The notes: generated by a model from the letters alone, not told the origin. Positions 29,594 to 40,306 are shown, counted from the stretch's first letter. The stretch: 64,000 nt of DNA from Saitoella complicata NRRL Y-17804 (GCF_001661265.1 NW_017567011.1:124001-188000), one strand, 5' to 3'. A program made the numbers and translations.

Positions 29594-30634
29594 TCACTCT
29601 ACCTTCGCCGGTAAGAGTTTCCTCAACCCCCCCTGAACATCCCCATCCTCCCCCAACGTAACAACCTCCTCCCAAACCTCTCTCACCTTCCTCTCCTCTT
29701 CAGGAAGAATAGACCAATGCGGGCTATGCTGTTTCTTCAGCCAATTAAAATCCTCCACTTGGTCCCACAAATCAACCATAGGACTGAAATCTGCGTTGTT
29801 TGACGTAGGAAAGGGCCACGGCGCAAACCGGAGTCCAGAGCAATTCTCGATGATGGGTTTCGATGCGCAGCGGAGGTAGATAATCGTATCATGACTATCG
29901 TGCATACGAAACTGGTGACATGACACAGCCAGCGTACACCCCCTAATCCCGGTCAAGTGCGCTGGACCTGTGACTTCGCCTAGATGTGCTACGGACTCCC
30001 GTAGTTCACGGGCGGTGAGGACGGCATGGGCTCGGGGTCGGCTGGGGTTGGATGTGTCGTGCGGGTTGGGGAGGGGGTGGAGGTTGATGATGCAGGATGT
30101 TAGGGATGCGATGTCGATGTCGGGGAGGGAGGGGGTGGGGAGGGTGAGGTAGGTGTGGAATTCGGAGGAGAGGAGGGTGCTGTGGAGGGAGGTGGTGAAT
30201 GCGGGCGGACGAGGGTGGGAAGGTGTTGATCCGCTTCCTTCGCCTTCTGATTCGGTGTCTGCTGCTTTACTGGCTGAGCTGGATATTTTGGAGCCCCTAT
30301 TCTTGAAAGAAAACCGCGGTTTTGGTGCGAGTTTCGTTTGTGCACGCGTGAGAGATTCACTCAGGCTCTTGAGTTGCTCCGTGCATTGTTTCCTATCATA
30401 CCCCGCCAACTGAGTCGAAACTCCGTTAAACTCGCTGTTTAGACGTGCGATGCGTGCGAGGGTTTGTTCGATTGCGGGGGGGCGTTCGGTGGTGGTTAGG
30501 ACTGACAAACTGTCGATTTGGGTTTGGAGAGCTGGTCCCAAGTGTCAGCCATAGCTTCGAGAAAGCATGGAAGGACACATACCTTGTCGCTCGGCTTGGA
30601 ACATCTCGTAGAATTGTTCTGAGGAGGAGTCCAT
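29594..30634 (-). CDS. Tubulin-binding cofactor C
   Basis: Exons 30583-30634 and 29594-30531 on the minus strand encode 329 residues. Cofactor C is the GAP that stimulates GTP hydrolysis by tubulin in the cofactor D-E supercomplex and releases native tubulin dimers; the yeast equivalent is Cin2. The C-CAP/TBCC beta-helix occupies about residues 190-290, with CHQFRMHDSHDTIIYLRC holding the Arg finger of the QxRxH pattern and PIIENCSGLRFAPWPF. The N-terminal third is a coiled spectrin-like segment. The first exon encodes 17 residues; the join (CAA G|GTATGT...CCAG|CT) falls in the Ala codon of QALQTQ. Confidence 0.9.
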
Positions 30635-30786
30635 GGTGTTTAGTGTTTTCGGTGTCCGGTGGTGTAACGTCGACGTATCCGAATCCGGGGAACGCAGAGT
30701 CATGCACCTCATGCTGCACAACGCGTCGCATCAAAACAATACACCAACTCCATCCCCATTACCTCTTCGAATAGCATACAGTCACG

Positions 30787-31284
30787 ATGTCATACAACCC
30801 CCACGCCCGCTCAGCCTACGCCTCAGCAAACCCGGCCCTCGCTGCACGCTTAGCGGAGAAACAACGCGAGTATGAAAACCTGCTACAGTTACGGGATTTG
30901 AGTGCTGGGCTCGCTGCGCAGATGGAGCAGTTGGAAGGGAAGTTGGAGACGTTGACGAATGGCACAGAAGGTATGTGGGATGGGGGTGGGGGTGGGGGTG
31001 GGGGGAACGGGGGCTAATTATGGGGGGTTGTTTAGCTGTCGCGACCGTATTGGCGAATTGGCAGAATGTGTTTAGGGCGATTAACTTGTCTGCAGGTTTG
31101 TAGTATTCCTCCCTGTGTCCCGTGTGATTCAGGTTGATTAACACTGCAAACAGCACGGCTTGGTAAGCAGGATCCCCCAGAGGAAGAGGAGGAGGAGGAG
31201 GAAAAGACGAGACCAGAAGAGGCACCGGAGTTGCCGGAGACGCTTGTGCGGATTCCTATGGATGCGTTGACGAGACAGGCATGA
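30787..31284 (+). CDS. DAD2: DASH/Dam1 complex subunit Dad2
   Basis: Exons 30787-30970, 31036-31095 and 31154-31284 encode 124 residues. Dad2 is part of the ten-protein DASH ring that couples kinetochores to microtubules in fungi. The N-terminal helix (ALAARLAEKQREYENLLQLRDLSAGLAAQMEQLE, described in parts) and VATVLANWQNVFRAINLSA match the family; after the third exon join the protein continues with an E-run and ends PELPETLVRIPMDALTRQA, the typical LPxxLVRIP ending. The first intron is extremely G-rich. It is divergent from cofactor C over 152 bp, so two microtubule genes share a promoter. Confidence 0.93.
30982..31013 (+). other. G-quadruplex-prone tract inside DAD2 intron 1
   Basis: Five runs of 5-6 G (30982-30986, 30988-30992, 30994-30998, 31000-31005 and 31009-31013) with loops of one to three bases, on the transcribed RNA sense, fill the middle of a 65-nt intron (30971-31035). 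Confidence 0.85.
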
Positions 31285-31544
31285 TTGGGGTTTGGAACGC
31301 GGAGGAGGAAGGGTGGAGGTGTGGGTGGAGGAGGATTGGATATAGACAGGAGACATCGCCATAGACGCGATTATACCCCACTGCAAGGACATGCAAAGAC
31401 TCCGATATCACATAAAATAATAATGTATTGCAAAGCTTTCGCTCATATGCCCACGCTATCCCTCTCACGCACTCTCTGTCATGCATGTCGTTCATTATCG
31501 TATACCGTACATACCGAACTCTGTATTCACACCGCGCCCCAAAT

Positions 31545-32197
31545 TTAGGCAACCCGTCCCTTTCCAAACACCTCCTCCGCCTCCGCCCGATAATACCTCT
31601 TCTTCGCCGTGAACCACTTATTCTTAAGCTCCTCCTTCTCCTCTTCAGTCATCCCCTGATAGATGGAACCGTAGGATCCACCACACCAATCAACCACAGC
31701 GAACGTCGATCCGATGAGTGCACCCATCCCGAGAACCGAGGTGACTTTACCCTTTTTGAGACCAGCGACTGCACCGGCCGCGAAACCGCCGATGAAGACG
31801 TTGAAGGCGTCTTCGGTTTCTCTGAGGTTTGCGGAGGCGGTTGAGAAGAAGGCGAAAGAGGTTCCGATGGCGGCTATTTGGTGATTCACGGTCAACTTTT
31901 ATCCATTCCATGGCTTGGACTCGGGAAGGTGCAACGTACCTCCCCAACCAATCAACGATCCTGTTCTCGTGAAAACACCCATGGCTCCTTTGTTATGCTT
32001 TTCCAAGTGGTTCTTCATTGCAGAGACGGCAAAACCCATAACTAACACACACACGCACCGGATCAATATCCTTCCTCCTCGATTGAAGTCCGATTGTACG
32101 TACCACCCATCGATGCGCCACCTTGCAAGGCCTCCATGAGGGTATCCTTCTTGTGGAATGGAGCGCGTGGAGGATGAAACGATTGAACTCCAGACAT
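31545..32197 (-). CDS. NDUFA11: Complex I accessory subunit NDUFA11/B14.7 (Tim17/22 fold)
   Basis: Exons 32104-32197, 31940-32041 and 31545-31873 on the minus strand encode 174 residues. The protein has the four-helix, glycine-rich Tim17/Tim22/Tim23 fold: MEALQGGASMGVMGFAVSAM, TRTGSLIGWGAAIGTSFAFF, DAFNVFIGGFAAGAVAGLKKG and VLGMGALIGSTFAVVDWCGG. The C-terminal tail (KNKWFTAKKRYYRAEAEEVF) and overall size fit the fungal complex I 21.3-kDa/NDUFA11 subunit better than Tim22 or Tim23. Both joins fall in GxxxG regions and keep frame. It is divergent from UBP2 (154 bp). Confidence 0.85.
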
Positions 32198-32351
32198 TTT
32201 CGATGCTGGTGATGTATACTGGTCTTGGTGGTTACTATGGTCGGGGTGATTCGCCAGGGGCGATTTGTCCGTGCAGGGGATGCAGTAGGCAGGGCGCCCG
32301 CTGGGTCCCGGTTACGTAGGGAGGGAACAAGAAGGACGGTATTGGACAACG

Positions 32352-35300
32352 ATGACGATGAGCAACAATCCGTTTGAGGGGATGCTGGATACGAAGCATA
32401 TAGGACCAGGACAGAGTCCGCCGCTCTTGATCCATGATCTAGCGGCGGAAACAACTCCCGGTACGCCCCCTTCGAGTCACAAACACAGGTTTGTCACGGA
32501 TGAGGAGGGTGGTGATGATCGACACGTCGCATTCGGGAAAGCAGGGAGGCTGAGAGCGATTTGTGAGGAGTGTAGGGTCCATGCCACCCTCGCTGTCCGC
32601 GTACGCAATTCGAGTTCGGAGCCGTGTCCGGGGCATTTCTCGCCGATGCATCATTTGCATGAGGAGGGGTTTGAATCGAATTCGAGGGTGGGAGGGGTGC
32701 GGAAGATGTATGTGTGTTGTGCGTGTCCCACAGAGGTTCAGGTCGAGCTTGAAAGTCCGTTTTTACCTCATGATCTCACGAATCACTTTGCGAAACAAAC
32801 CAAGACGAGGACTTCGTTCGCTGCTGCTGCTGCGGCAAAGTTGCATATCAACAAAGCTGCGCCATCGGCGTTTTCGACATTCTCGACTATGACGTTTTTC
32901 ATTAAGGATGTGTTGACGGGTCAGGCGAAGAAAATACCGATTCAGGAGAATAATACGTTTGCGAGGAGGGTTGGGTCGGATGGGATGGTGGCGAGTCTCA
33001 TGACCAAGTTGTATTGGAGGAAGCATGAGATGTCGGATGGGGCGGAGTGGAGAGCAGTCGATCTTTCAGCCGAAGATGAGCAGAATGAGACAATTCGGCA
33101 TAACCTTGAGAAAGCTCGGCTTGAGTTGAAAGTATTGGCAGTTCAGGCTCGTGATCCCAAGATCCCGGACGACATGAAATCTATGTGGGCATGGAGCCAT
33201 ACCGCTGGTCCAATCCCCATGCTCCAAATCCTCGGCTCGAATAACTATCCCAAGAAACTCACAAACCCCTGGGCACAAGACCTAACCGGCCCACCAGTCT
33301 CGGTTCCAGCGAGACGATTGGGGATTATGTCCGATTTTAGCGATGATTTGGTGAGAGAGTTTTATCGGAAACAGTGTAAAGATGACCCCGAGAATGAATC
33401 CCATTATTTTGATGCGTTGAGGGCTATTGCGCAGGACCGGGCGACGGAGGAGTTATCGGTGTTGCTGGCGGAGGAGGAGAGTAAGGATAAGGTCGGGTAC
33501 CAGGACACGATTCGGGCATACGACCTCCTCGGCATCACCCCCGATGTGTCGGATGAATTCGTGACGGTGTACTACGAGACCAAGCTCTCTGACCTACCCG
33601 AACGGAAACAAGAGTTGAGACACGCCCTGGAAACGATCGCAAAATTCCGGAAGAGCGCGGTGCTGAAGCATTATGTCCAGCATGGCCGACGAGAACATGA
33701 TATCGTCATGGAAGACGCACCGATGGAGTTGGATATGGCGTACGCGACGCTTAATATCACGGATCGGAATGCACCTGATGAGGTCGTTGTTTCGGTGTAT
33801 GATATCGCTGTTGGTGATGCGCCGGCTCAAATGGACGAGTTCACGCGTGCCCTGAGAGCCATTGGGGAGGCGAGGAAGAGTGAGGCTATTGTGCTGTATC
33901 TTGCTAACAGGGGTGGAGTGGTCGATGAGGCGCTTCTAGCACCGTTGATTCCGAGTGTGGATTTGACGTGTCCTGTGGGGTTGGAGAATATCGGAAATAC
34001 ATGTTATCTGAACTCGTTACTGCAGTACTACTTTACGATCAAACCGCTAAGGCAGGCTATCTTGGTGAGTGTCGAGAGCGGGAATATCGAGGTCGATGTC
34101 CAGGCGAATGAGAATGGTGTTACGGAGAAGAGAGTGGGTGGTCGCGCAGTCAGTAAGAAGGAGATTGAGCGTGCTGTGAGGTTCGTGACGCAGTTGTCAG
34201 GTTTGTTCAAGAGTATGATAGCGAGTACTGAGAGTGCGATTACACCTGAACGCGATGTTGCGTATCTTGCACTCGTGAGTTCGAGGGATGAAGAGGATGA
34301 TGAGAAGGTTCGGAAGAATTCGGTTGGTGGAGAGCTGGCTCCCATCATGATTGGGTCTGATGAGGCGAGGAAGGGGACACCTGTGGACGGAGATGAGGGT
34401 ATGGTTACGCCGATTGTTTCGGAGGAGCCGTTGGAGATTGGAAAGGAGCCGGCGCCTGGGCTTGATCATTCGGAGGCTGCGACGAAGGAGACGACTGTTG
34501 CGCCTTTGGCGAGTGAAGTTCCGGAGGCAGAGGCTGTGGATGGGGAGAAGTTGGGCGTTACTAACGAGGATACCAGGTCGGAGAGTTCGCATACTGTGTT
34601 GGGCGAGGACGAGGTTCCAGGGGAGGAGGAGAAAGACTTTGTCATGGTCGAGAAGCCGAAGGAGAATGAGACCAACGGTGTGGAGGCCACTGGCGAGGTA
34701 CCCTCGTCCACGGAGGCTGAGGCACCGGCTTCACCAGCGCAAGTAAATGAGGAAGTACCTCCAGCCTATGAACCTGGAGAAATCGGACCCACGATTCCAG
34801 TCGATTTCAAGAGGCCGCTTGATCTGCCGCCTCAGTTCATGGGTGCAGAACCCCCTCCGGACTTCAAGTTCGACCCGCAACCACCAACGCTCCCAGCCCG
34901 TCCCACGGCTCATCAACGGCAATCATCAGTCATGTTTGGCCGCCAACAGGATGTGACTGAATGTATCGACAACGTCATGTTCCAGATCGAGGCGGCCCTG
35001 AAGCCAGCTAGCGTCGACTCGGACGGAGAGCAGGTGGATATTGTTAAGGAACTTTTCTATGGAAAAACGAAGCAATTGCTTGTTGATATGGATATGGAGA
35101 AGTCCACGGGGAGTATCGAGGAGCGGAGGGCCGCGAAGGAGGAGAGGTTCGCGCATCTCATCGTTGATGTTCATAAAGATGGACGGGATATCTATAATGC
35201 GTTGGACAGTATCTTCGATGCTCAATCCGTCGATTTGGATGGGAAGCAGATCCGGAGGCAGATTACTGTATCCCAGCTCCCACCAATCCTTCAGATCCAG

Positions 35301-35963
35301 ATTCAGAGAGTGCAGTTTGACCGTGCGACGGGTCAGGTATACAAATCGAATGCGTACCTCAAGTTTGGGGAGACGCTGTACATGGATCGATACCTCGATA
35401 CTGCGGACGAGAATATCCAGGCAAGACGCGAGGCGTCGTGGAAGTGGAAAGCCAAGCTCGAGAAACTGGAGGCGAGGAAGCATGAGTTGGTGCAGACTGA
35501 GACACGTCCATTGCCTATCTATGAGGCGTTGGAGAAGACTAGGGCGTACTTGGAGACGATGCGGGATAAACATGGTATGGATGTCGATCCCTTCATTCTC
35601 CGCACGCTCGAGGACGAGGCGAAACGTGTCAAGGCTGAGTTGGAGACGATTGAGGAGCGGATCACGGAGTTGCAGTCTCGTGTCAATCAACAGTTTACGG
35701 ATCTAAGGGCCCATGGGTATCGTCTCCACTCCGTGTTTATCCACCGTGGGTCTGCAGCTTTCGGCCATTACTGGATATACATCTATGACTTCGCACGAGG
35801 CGTGTGGAGGAAGTACAATGATCAGTACGTGACGGAGGTTGGGGTTGAGGAGGTGTTGAGGGACACTACAGGGGATACGGCAAGTCCGTATTTGCTGACG
35901 TATGTCAAGGAGGGTACGGAAGGGGAGGTTGTCGAGGCGGTGAAGAGGGAGGTACCACAGTGA
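32352..35963 (+). CDS. UBP2: Ubiquitin-specific protease Ubp2 (peptidase C19)
   Basis: A single exon of 1203 residues, near yeast Ubp2 (1272). Ubp2 works with the E3 ligase Rsp5 and trims K63-linked chains. The catalytic Cys is Cys551 in GLENIGNTCYLNSLLQYYF; the His is His1139 in FGHYWIYIYDF, followed by the conserved WRKYNDQYVTEV. Between them are a long acidic E/P/T insertion (about residues 650-820), the QQDVTECIDNVMFQIE box and a coiled insert (KLEKLEARKHELVQTE). Before the protease domain are a Cys-rich patch (CEECRVHATLAV, CCACPTEVQVELES) and TPR-like DYLLGITPD repeats typical of Ubp2. There is no sign of inactivation. Confidence 0.93.
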   Translation: MTMSNNPFEGMLDTKHIGPGQSPPLLIHDLAAETTPGTPPSSHKHRFVTDEEGGDDRHVAFGKAGRLRAICEECRVHATLAVRVRNSSSEPCPGHFSPMHHLHEEGFESNSRVGGVRKMYVCCACPTEVQVELESPFLPHDLTNHFAKQTKTRTSFAAAAAAKLHINKAAPSAFSTFSTMTFFIKDVLTGQAKKIPIQENNTFARRVGSDGMVASLMTKLYWRKHEMSDGAEWRAVDLSAEDEQNETIRHNLEKARLELKVLAVQARDPKIPDDMKSMWAWSHTAGPIPMLQILGSNNYPKKLTNPWAQDLTGPPVSVPARRLGIMSDFSDDLVREFYRKQCKDDPENESHYFDALRAIAQDRATEELSVLLAEEESKDKVGYQDTIRAYDLLGITPDVSDEFVTVYYETKLSDLPERKQELRHALETIAKFRKSAVLKHYVQHGRREHDIVMEDAPMELDMAYATLNITDRNAPDEVVVSVYDIAVGDAPAQMDEFTRALRAIGEARKSEAIVLYLANRGGVVDEALLAPLIPSVDLTCPVGLENIGNTCYLNSLLQYYFTIKPLRQAILVSVESGNIEVDVQANENGVTEKRVGGRAVSKKEIERAVRFVTQLSGLFKSMIASTESAITPERDVAYLALVSSRDEEDDEKVRKNSVGGELAPIMIGSDEARKGTPVDGDEGMVTPIVSEEPLEIGKEPAPGLDHSEAATKETTVAPLASEVPEAEAVDGEKLGVTNEDTRSESSHTVLGEDEVPGEEEKDFVMVEKPKENETNGVEATGEVPSSTEAEAPASPAQVNEEVPPAYEPGEIGPTIPVDFKRPLDLPPQFMGAEPPPDFKFDPQPPTLPARPTAHQRQSSVMFGRQQDVTECIDNVMFQIEAALKPASVDSDGEQVDIVKELFYGKTKQLLVDMDMEKSTGSIEERRAAKEERFAHLIVDVHKDGRDIYNALDSIFDAQSVDLDGKQIRRQITVSQLPPILQIQIQRVQFDRATGQVYKSNAYLKFGETLYMDRYLDTADENIQARREASWKWKAKLEKLEARKHELVQTETRPLPIYEALEKTRAYLETMRDKHGMDVDPFILRTLEDEAKRVKAELETIEERITELQSRVNQQFTDLRAHGYRLHSVFIHRGSAAFGHYWIYIYDFARGVWRKYNDQYVTEVGVEEVLRDTTGDTASPYLLTYVKEGTEGEVVEAVKREVPQ

Positions 35964-36287
35964 ATGGTGAATGGTTTGAATGTGCTTTTGGCTTTTGCAT
36001 GCATTTGGGTGTTTCGGGCGTTAGCTATATCATTAGACGGAGCTTTATTACAGACGGATACCACACGTATGTGTATGTGTAACGAGTGTGTTAAATGGAT
36101 GGGCTCAATAAGAAAGATTGTGAAGCTCGTATCACCAGGCTTCCTCCCTGCACAATTCCTGTCTCCACATGCCCAGGCCCTTTTTCCGTCTCCCGCCGTC
36201 TTCATTAAGACATAAATATCGTACCAGCATGCACATGTGTATACAACCCAACACCTCCACAGCCACAACCCCAAGCCCAAGGTCCGA
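35964..36287. other. Convergent intergenic region UBP2/NDUFS8
   Basis: 324 bp between stop codons; both 3' UTRs are expected. No other feature is recognised. Confidence 0.5.
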
Positions 36288-37031
36288 TCAACGGTAAAGG
36301 TGATCGGCCTCGATCACTCTCGCGAGCTCACCCTCCCACTTGTCACCATTCGCCAACAACTTTTCCTTGTTATACAACAACTCCTCGTGCGTCTCGGTCG
36401 AGTAATCCACATTGGGAGTCTCGACAATAGCATCAACCGGACACGACTCCTGGCAAAGACCGCAGAAGATACACTTAGTCATGTCGAGATCGTAACGCGT
36501 GGTACGACGTGCGCCGTCTTCACGCTCCTCGGCTTCGATGGTGATGGCTTGGGCCGGGCAAACGGCTTCGCAGAGTTTACAGGCGATACAGCGTTCTTCG
36601 CCGGAGGGGTAACGGCGGAGAGCGTGTTCACCACGGAAACGGGGGGAGAAGTAAGATTTTTCGAAGGGGTAGAAGATGGTGTATCTGTGCAACCATACGC
36701 GTTAGTCGTCTATTCGCAATTACGAGTGAGAGGGAGTGGGGGCGACATACGGTGCGCGGAAAAAGTTCTCCATGACGACGTACATTCCCCTCATCATCTC
36801 AGTCATCAAGAAGAAATGACCGGCCTTGTCCAAAGCGCTCTCCTCTTTGAAATTGGGATCAGACTTTGGACGGAAACCCGCGGGTACAGGGGTAGCAGGG
36901 AAGGGTGATGCGTGGCGGACAGGCGCAGAGGTAGAGAAAGCGGCGAAAGCTGGCAGCTGGGTACGAGCCTGTGTCCGTGCCAAGGACATGGCTGGTGATG
37001 ATCTCAGAGCGGCGGAACCGAGCTTGAACAT
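36288..37031 (-). CDS. NDUFS8: Complex I iron-sulfur subunit NDUFS8 (TYKY, 23 kDa)
   Basis: Exons 36751-37031 and 36288-36684 on the minus strand encode 225 residues. The subunit carries clusters N6a and N6b in the peripheral arm of NADH:ubiquinone oxidoreductase. Two ferredoxin motifs are intact: [12 protein letters not shown] and [31 protein letters not shown] and the acidic, tyrosine-rich C-terminus ([21 protein letters not shown]) match the family closely. A basic, Ala/Ser-rich presequence of about 40 residues is evident. The intron splits the Pro codon of [11 protein letters not shown]. It is divergent from ACP1. Confidence 0.96.
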
Positions 37032-37296
37032 TGTCGACTTCTATGTCTTTTTCTGTCTTTGGGGTATCTGGGTTGCGTTCGTTGACGGTTCGCTCGCGGG
37101 TGAGTAAGTGAACTGCAGGTGTGGAGCCCCGGTTGTCTGCCCGCTGATTGGCTGCACGTGAGCGACGTCGACGTTACCCTGACCAGACCTCCCCGGTTAC
37201 GTCTGCAGCCTGCTCGTGCATAATATAAAACGACGAGTAAACAAGGTTGGTATCCTCTCTTTTGATCCCTCCCATTGATATTGACGTCTTCAAGCC
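37032..37296. promoter_or_regulatory. Bidirectional NDUFS8/ACP1 promoter with CCAAT and E-box
   Basis: 265 bp between the two start codons. It contains ATTGG (CCAAT on the minus strand) at 37147-37151, the usual site for the HAP complex that controls respiratory genes, CACGTG at 37155-37160, and TATAAAA at 37224-37230 on the ACP1 side. Binding is inferred from motif match only. Confidence 0.6.
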
Positions 37297-37694
37297 ATGT
37301 CTCTCCGCGCATCTGTCAACTTCCTCGGCGCTGTCCGCTCTGCTGCCGCTTCCTCTTCCTCCTTCCGCATCGCCGCTGCCCAGAGGTTCTACTCGTCCTT
37401 GGGAGAGGCTAACATCGAGTCAAGAGTTCTCGACTGCATCAAGAGCTTCGACAAGATCAACCAGGACAAGGTGAGTTTGAAGGTGCGCAATATACGGCAC
37501 CACGCTGACACGAGTATTCACAGATCTCCAACACTGCTTCTTTCGAGGACCTTGGGTTGGACTCTCTTGATGTTGTTGAGGTTGTGTTGGCTATTGAGGA
37601 GGAGTTCTCTGTTGAGATCCCAGACAAGGTTGCCGACGGCATGAAGACCGTGAAGGATGCCATTGACTACCTCAAGACTGCTGAGGCTAAGTAA
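37297..37694 (+). CDS. ACP1: Mitochondrial acyl carrier protein
   Basis: Exons 37297-37470 and 37524-37694 encode 114 residues. Mitochondrial ACP carries acyl chains in mitochondrial fatty acid synthesis (lipoate precursor), supports Fe-S cluster assembly through LYR proteins, and is itself a subunit of complex I (NDUFAB1). The phosphopantetheine site is the Ser of [19 protein letters not shown]. An N-terminal presequence rich in A, S and R ends near QRFYSS. The C-terminus ([21 protein letters not shown]) is typical. The intron is phase 0 with GTGAGT donor. Confidence 0.95.
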
Positions 37695-38169
37695 GTTGGT
37701 TGCTCGGTTGGAGAATGATCAAACAGAGAAACAGGTTGTGTACGTGTATTGGAGAGAATTGAGAAGAGAGAACGGTCACGGAGTACGAACGGATCCGTAT
37801 ATCGATATCAGAGGAGGTGCATTCGCATGAGTTCGCCATAGCAGACAGAAACTACTTCAAGTCCATGGCCAGCCCTGGCTAAAACCAAACACAATTCAAA
37901 AAGCTCTAAACACTCCCGTCTCCACTGTAAATCCTCGAGGACGCGATTTTGAGTTTTGTTGGCTGTTGAGGTATCGCGCTTAGTCCCTGACAGCCGAAGC
38001 GTGCGTCAAAGGTACATGTGCCCAACCGACCGCCCAGCTTCAACCAGAAATCCATTTCGTTGGAATTGAACGGAGAATAGAAGAGCACCGTCGCGGGTAC
38101 ATCTACAGCTACAAGGACCTACACGCCAACTGAACCTTATCTCGCGAGGACACCTCACCACCACCCACA
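37695..38169. other. Intergenic region ACP1/VPS74
   Basis: 475 bp in tandem orientation. No RNA gene or repeat is recognised. Confidence 0.5.
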
Positions 38170-39367
38170 ATGTCAACCCTCACCCGCCGCCGCGGCGCCG
38201 GTGGCCCCTCCGCCGACGACTCCACCTCCGGCACCTCAACCCCAAGCAACCAGACCCCCTCAGACCCCGCCTCCTACAGACCCCCACGAGAAGAAGATGT
38301 CGGGCATAAAATCGCGTTTGACCCACGGGATATGGATGAGGGACGGGAAGCGTCGAAGCAGCCGAAATTGACGTTGATGGAGGAGGTGTTGCTGATGGGA
38401 CTCAAAGATAAGCAGGTGCGATACTCGGGAAGAGATAATCAAGGTTGTGAGCATCGGGGCTAATGTTGACAAGGGCTACCTCTCCTTCTGGAACGACAAC
38501 ATCTCCTACACCCTCCGCGGCTGTATCCTCATCGAGCTCGCCCTCCGCGGACGAATTGCCATGCAGAAAGACCCGAACAGGAAACGGTATGCCCTCGCGG
38601 ACCGATTGATTGAGGTTGTGGATGAGAAGATGACGGGGGAGGTCTTGTTGGATGAGGCGTTGAAGATGATGAAGGTGAGTGAGAAGATGAGTGTTGGGAG
38701 TTGGGTTGATTTGATGTCTGGTATGTCCTTCCCTCAATTCTCTATACTCGGATCCACGTGTGGGGAAGAGGTGCTATATGTGTGGAGCACAGGTGACTGA
38801 CGGATGAGAGTAGGGGAGACGTGGAACCCAATGAAAATCGGCTACCAACTAAAACAAGTCCGCGAACGCCTCGCAAAAGGCCTCGTCGACAAAGGCATTC
38901 TCCGTACCGAAAAACGCAATTTCCTCCTCTTCGACATGGCAACCCACCCCGTCTCCGACTCCGCCGCCAAAGACGAGATCCGACGCCGTGTTATTAATAT
39001 CCTCTCGGCGCGAACTGTGCTACTCCCGGCGTCGGGGTGGTTGCCGGAGAATGTTGAGATGAGGACCGTGAGGACTGTTGCGATGGTTTGTGCGGCGTAT
39101 GCGGGGAATGTACTCGAGAATGCGTTGATGAGTATGGGACACGAAGCGCGCGAGCGTGCATTTGGCCGTGTGGACGAGCTGCTGGGAGAGTTCTCGCAGT
39201 GGCCGTTTGGGGTGAGACCTGGCGGGGGCGCGGGTGGTGTTGGGGCCAATTTGGCGGAGTTGGTTAGGGAGGAGGTTGGAGAGGATGCGAATGGGGAGAG
39301 GGAGTTGAGGTTGGAGGTTGTCGCTGGGGTTTTGCAGGTTTATACGAGGTTGGACTCGATTTTGTAA
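38170..39367 (+). CDS. VPS74: Golgi PI4P-binding protein Vps74 (GPP34/GOLPH3)
   Basis: Exons 38170-38415, 38474-38720 and 38814-39367 encode 348 residues, matching yeast Vps74 (345). Vps74 retains glycosyltransferases in the Golgi by binding them, COPI and PI4P. Family landmarks: KLTLMEEVLLMGLKDKQGYL, FWNDNISYTLRGCILIELALRG, RNFLLFDMATHPV and a C-terminal hydrophobic helix (EVVAGVLQVYTRLDSIL). A basic patch (TRRRG) lies at the N-terminus where COPI binding is known. The first intron removes a GTGCGA donor segment; the second (38721-38813, 93 nt) is the longest in the gene. Confidence 0.95.
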
Positions 39368-40306
39368 GGGCTATACCGAGTGAGACGGCCATTTTCATGG
39401 GTATCAAAAGTAATGCTACACTTGACTGATCCTTCTCGTCCTGGCACGACTTCCCGGTCTTGCCCGTAAAACGGAGTGCACGTGCACGACGTCACCTGGG
39501 CTCGTGTATCCGTTCTCGAACATAACGTAAGAACTCGACTGACGCACGCATGGCCGCCCGTTGTCATGCTCTCCTGACCTTCTCACGTGCACCCTCCTAT
39601 ACGAAGAATTCGAGGAAACACTTTCGATTTCGAGAACCCCGATTCATGAATTTAAGGGCACCGTCGATCCGCGGGGAAACGGTTTGTCCCTCAGTTTCTC
39701 TCCCTTCTGCCGCTCCAACGCGCGTCAGGTGCCGCAGCGGTCGTCCCGATCGCGATTCTATCCGAGGTGCGGTGATTTAGAGTTCGCCGAGGTCGAGAAG
39801 GATAGATAGGCAGGCAGGAAGGCGAGTCATAATAAGGTTATTCTACATGTAGGTATCGACGATGGGTGAGGTTGAGCGATCTGCAGCTGCAGCAGCTGGG
39901 CCGTAGGATCGTCGGTGAGCTGCTGTACGTAAGCTGCAACAGATCGTGTTGGAAGTGAAGCTAGGTTGCGCAAGTTCTCGAGCGAGTTTCGGAGGGTCAT
40001 CAGAGAGTGAGACTGGCTGGTGGTTGGCTGACGAAGGGGACGAAGGTTGAAGCCGATCATTAGCGTGATCGGGCCCGGGGGTCTGTCTGGATCGGGGGGA
40101 AGTCGATGCGCCCTTCCCGCGAGATTGCACGTGTGGGTTGGGCGAGACGGGGGGGGGCTATAAGGAAAGTGTGCGAGAGAACAGTTCCTTATAGCCCCCC
40201 CTGATCCTCCCCTTCCCTTGGCTGTTCCACGAAAAAGTTGGAACGAGGACGAGCATTTATCGCCAATACGACCATTTGACAGCACGGCAAACTACTCGAA
40301 AACACG
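39368..40306. promoter_or_regulatory. Intergenic region with hairpin, upstream of the Q-rich gene
   Basis: 939 bp. It holds the VPS74 3' UTR and a long upstream region for the next gene, including a perfect 17-bp inverted repeat at 40151-40201 about 105 bp before the start codon. No coding frame or RNA gene is convincing. Confidence 0.5.
40151..40201. repeat. Perfect inverted repeat, 17-bp arms, 17-nt loop
   Basis: The left arm GGGGGGGCTATAAGGAA (40151-40167) and right arm TTCCTTATAGCCCCCCC (40185-40201) are exact reverse complements, separated by 17 nt. Each arm carries a TATAAG/CTTATA core flanked by a G or C run. Confidence 0.97.
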
